The notes under the pieces: model-generated
The model's input: the letters and a program-made list of their open reading frames with translations, nothing else
Database searches by the model: none
Told to the model about the DNA's origin: nothing
Shown here: in pieces, positions 62,934 through 64,000 of the stretch
Layout: each line of letters opens with the position of its first letter
How positions within the stretch are numbered: the first letter of the stretch is position 1
DNA from: an uncultured Caulobacter sp.
Lineage (GTDB): Bacteria; Pseudomonadota; Alphaproteobacteria; Caulobacterales; Caulobacteraceae
Assembly: GCA_937925635.1 (NCBI GenBank)
Contig: CALALX010000059.1
Coordinates: 62,001 to 126,000 of the forward strand
Direction: 5' to 3'
DNA length: 64,000 nucleotides
Translations under genes and position numbers: made by a program

Positions 62934-62961
62934 AAGGGCGGCGTCTGACGGCGCCGCCCTT
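62934..62961. terminator. Bidirectional stem-loop terminator
   Basis: A 10-bp perfect stem (AAGGGCGGCG at 62934-62943, CGCCGCCCTT at 62952-62961) with an 8-base loop and T/A on the flanks. It lies between the DUF885 gene and the end of the convergent M50 gene, so it can serve both. Confidence 0.7.
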
Positions 62962-62973
62962 TCTGCGTCCAGC

Positions 62974-63708
62974 CTACTGCCAGAACCGGAAGGCGTCGTA
63001 ACCGGCCATCAGCAGGTCGCCATCGACGCCGGCGACCATGGCCAGCACGAAGGCCGGCGTGAAGACGACTTGAGAGGCGCCCGGCAGGAAGAGGATCGCC
63101 GCGATCAGCGCGAAGATGGCCAGGGTCTCGATCGGGCGGATCGCATCGCGCACCGCCTGCGGCAGGAAGGGACGGATCACGCCCCATCCATCCAGCCCCG
63201 GAACAGGCAACAGGTTGAAGATCAAGGCCATCGCCTGGAACAGCACCAGGACGGAAAGGGCGGGCCACAGCGCGCCGCGCCAGTCCCACAGGCCGCCGAT
63301 CGCGAGCGCCGCCGCCAGGGTGATCAGGACCGCGAGCGTGCCCATCGGCCCGGCCAGCGACGCCAGCGCGCGACCGCCACGGGTCCGCATCAGGTCCTCT
63401 CGCAGGTAGACCGCGCCGCCCGGCAGGGCCAGACCGCCAATCGCCAGCACGATGACCGGCAGAATGAGGCTGGTGAACGGATCGGCGTATTTGAGCGGGT
63501 CAAGCGACAGGTATCCGCGCGTGGCCACGGTGTGGTCGCCGGCCTTCCAGGCGACAAAGGCGTGGCCGAATTCGTGCGCCACAAGCGAGACGATCCAGCC
63601 GAGCACCACGAACAGGAAGGTCACAAACCGGGGCGGCTGGTCGAGCAGCACCAGCGCCGCCCCGCTGGTGAGCCAGGCCCAGAGAAGAATGACGGCATTG
63701 CGGCTCAC
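62974..63708 (-). CDS. M50-family site-2-protease-like membrane metallopeptidase
   Basis: A 244-residue membrane protein with about six hydrophobic segments. The zinc-binding HEFGH (H45, E46, H49) sits in the second membrane segment, and the third ligand Asp is in NLLPVPGLDGW (about residue 174). LASLAGPMG is another family motif. Compact M50 proteases of this type cleave membrane-embedded substrates; no PDZ domain is present. The substrate is unknown. Confidence 0.9.
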   Translation of the reverse strand: MSRNAVILLWAWLTSGAALVLLDQPPRFVTFLFVVLGWIVSLVAHEFGHAFVAWKAGDHTVATRGYLSLDPLKYADPFTSLILPVIVLAIGGLALPGGAVYLREDLMRTRGGRALASLAGPMGTLAVLITLAAALAIGGLWDWRGALWPALSVLVLFQAMALIFNLLPVPGLDGWGVIRPFLPQAVRDAIRPIETLAIFALIAAILFLPGASQVVFTPAFVLAMVAGVDGDLLMAGYDAFRFWQ

Positions 63709-63777
63709 GGCGTGCTCCTCCGCGCGTCTCCCGCCGATCGCTACAGCGATTCTGCGGACGACCGCTGGCGGCGGCCG

Positions 63778-64000
63778 TCAGCGCCAGTCGTTCACGGCGC
63801 CGGCCCGCCGGGCGCGGGTCAAGGGCGCGGCCGCCGGCTGGGCCTCGACCCTGGCGGCCGGCGCCTCGGGCCGATCAGCGGGACGACCGTAGAGCCAGCC
63901 CTGGCCGAAGTCGACGCCGGCCGCCCTGACAGCTGCTTCAACCTCGGGCGTCTCGACCATCTCCGCGACCGTCCTCACGCCCAGGTCGCGACACAGGTTC
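63778..64000 (-). CDS. C-terminal end of an EAL-domain protein (5' end outside window)
   Basis: The visible frame encodes about 73 residues: NLCRDLGVRTVAEMVETPEVEAAVRAAGVDFGQGWLYGRP, then an Ala/Pro/Arg-rich tail. The VAEMVET...GVDFGQGWLYGRP pattern is the end of an EAL domain (cyclic di-GMP phosphodiesterase or its degenerate relatives). The catalytic EAL motif and any sensor domain lie beyond the right edge, so activity cannot be judged. Confidence 0.82.
   Translation of the reverse strand, partial: NLCRDLGVRTVAEMVETPEVEAAVRAAGVDFGQGWLYGRPADRPEAPAARVEAQPAAAPLTRARRAGAVNDWR

Overview
The window is a 64 kb piece of a GC-rich alphaproteobacterial chromosome. Gene content and order point to the Caulobacteraceae (Caulobacter, Phenylobacterium, Brevundimonas). 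The strongest evidence is cckA directly behind fliQ-fliR-flhB, a CtrA-type box in front of fliQ, a fliL-fliM operon that continues into a PflI-like gene, and a candidate TipN homologue. I saw no rRNA, tRNA, CRISPR array, prophage or intact insertion sequence. No gap between genes exceeds about 300 bases.

Layout. 1-2.7 kb: a PepSY protein with an OmpR/PhoQ-type two-component pair. 2.8-4.1 kb: an unrecognised helical protein. 4.1-8.1 kb: the cytochrome c maturation operon ccmI-ccmE-ccmF-ccmH. 8.2-13.3 kb: an HtrA/DegP protease, a second two-component pair, and a translationally coupled exported flavoprotein whose D-amino-acid-oxidase motifs are in circularly permuted order. 13.3-16.3 kb: glnE. 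16.3-24.9 kb: two alpha/beta hydrolases, two MFS transporters, a DUF423 protein, and a coupled operon of a lipocalin-like protein, an APH-type kinase and a small protein. 25.0-27.6 kb: a long two-TM coiled-coil protein (TipN-like) interrupted by a one-base frameshift. 27.6-33.5 kb: ppc, an acyl-CoA dehydrogenase, an intact ParD-like antitoxin beside a beheaded zeta-toxin remnant, and a TetR regulator. 33.6-39.2 kb: sulfatase, methyltransferase, VWA protein, GNAT, HDAC-like deacetylase and a histidine phosphatase. 39.2-42.7 kb: xseB-csaA-ispA-dxs, feeding isoprenoid synthesis.

43.2-58.8 kb is a flagellar region. flgF-flgG-flgA-flgH run leftwards from a sigma-54-like promoter. fliL-fliM-(pflI-like)-(motE-like)-TPR gene run rightwards. 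fliO-fliP and flgB-flgC-fliE diverge from a perfect TTAA-N7-TTAAC CtrA box. fliQ-fliR-flhB follow a second CtrA-type box and lead into cckA. CckA is the kinase that feeds phosphate to CtrA, so the locus links flagellar export genes with the master cell-cycle phosphorelay. The right end holds a DUF885 peptidase, an M50 membrane protease and the C-terminus of an EAL-domain protein.

The most unusual items are the permuted, lipid-anchored DAAO-like protein, the frameshifted TipN-like gene with a 20-bp perfect palindrome upstream, the decayed zeta-toxin module with its operator still visible, and paired palindromic repeats between convergent flagellar operons. All functional calls come from reading motifs by eye; no database search was run.
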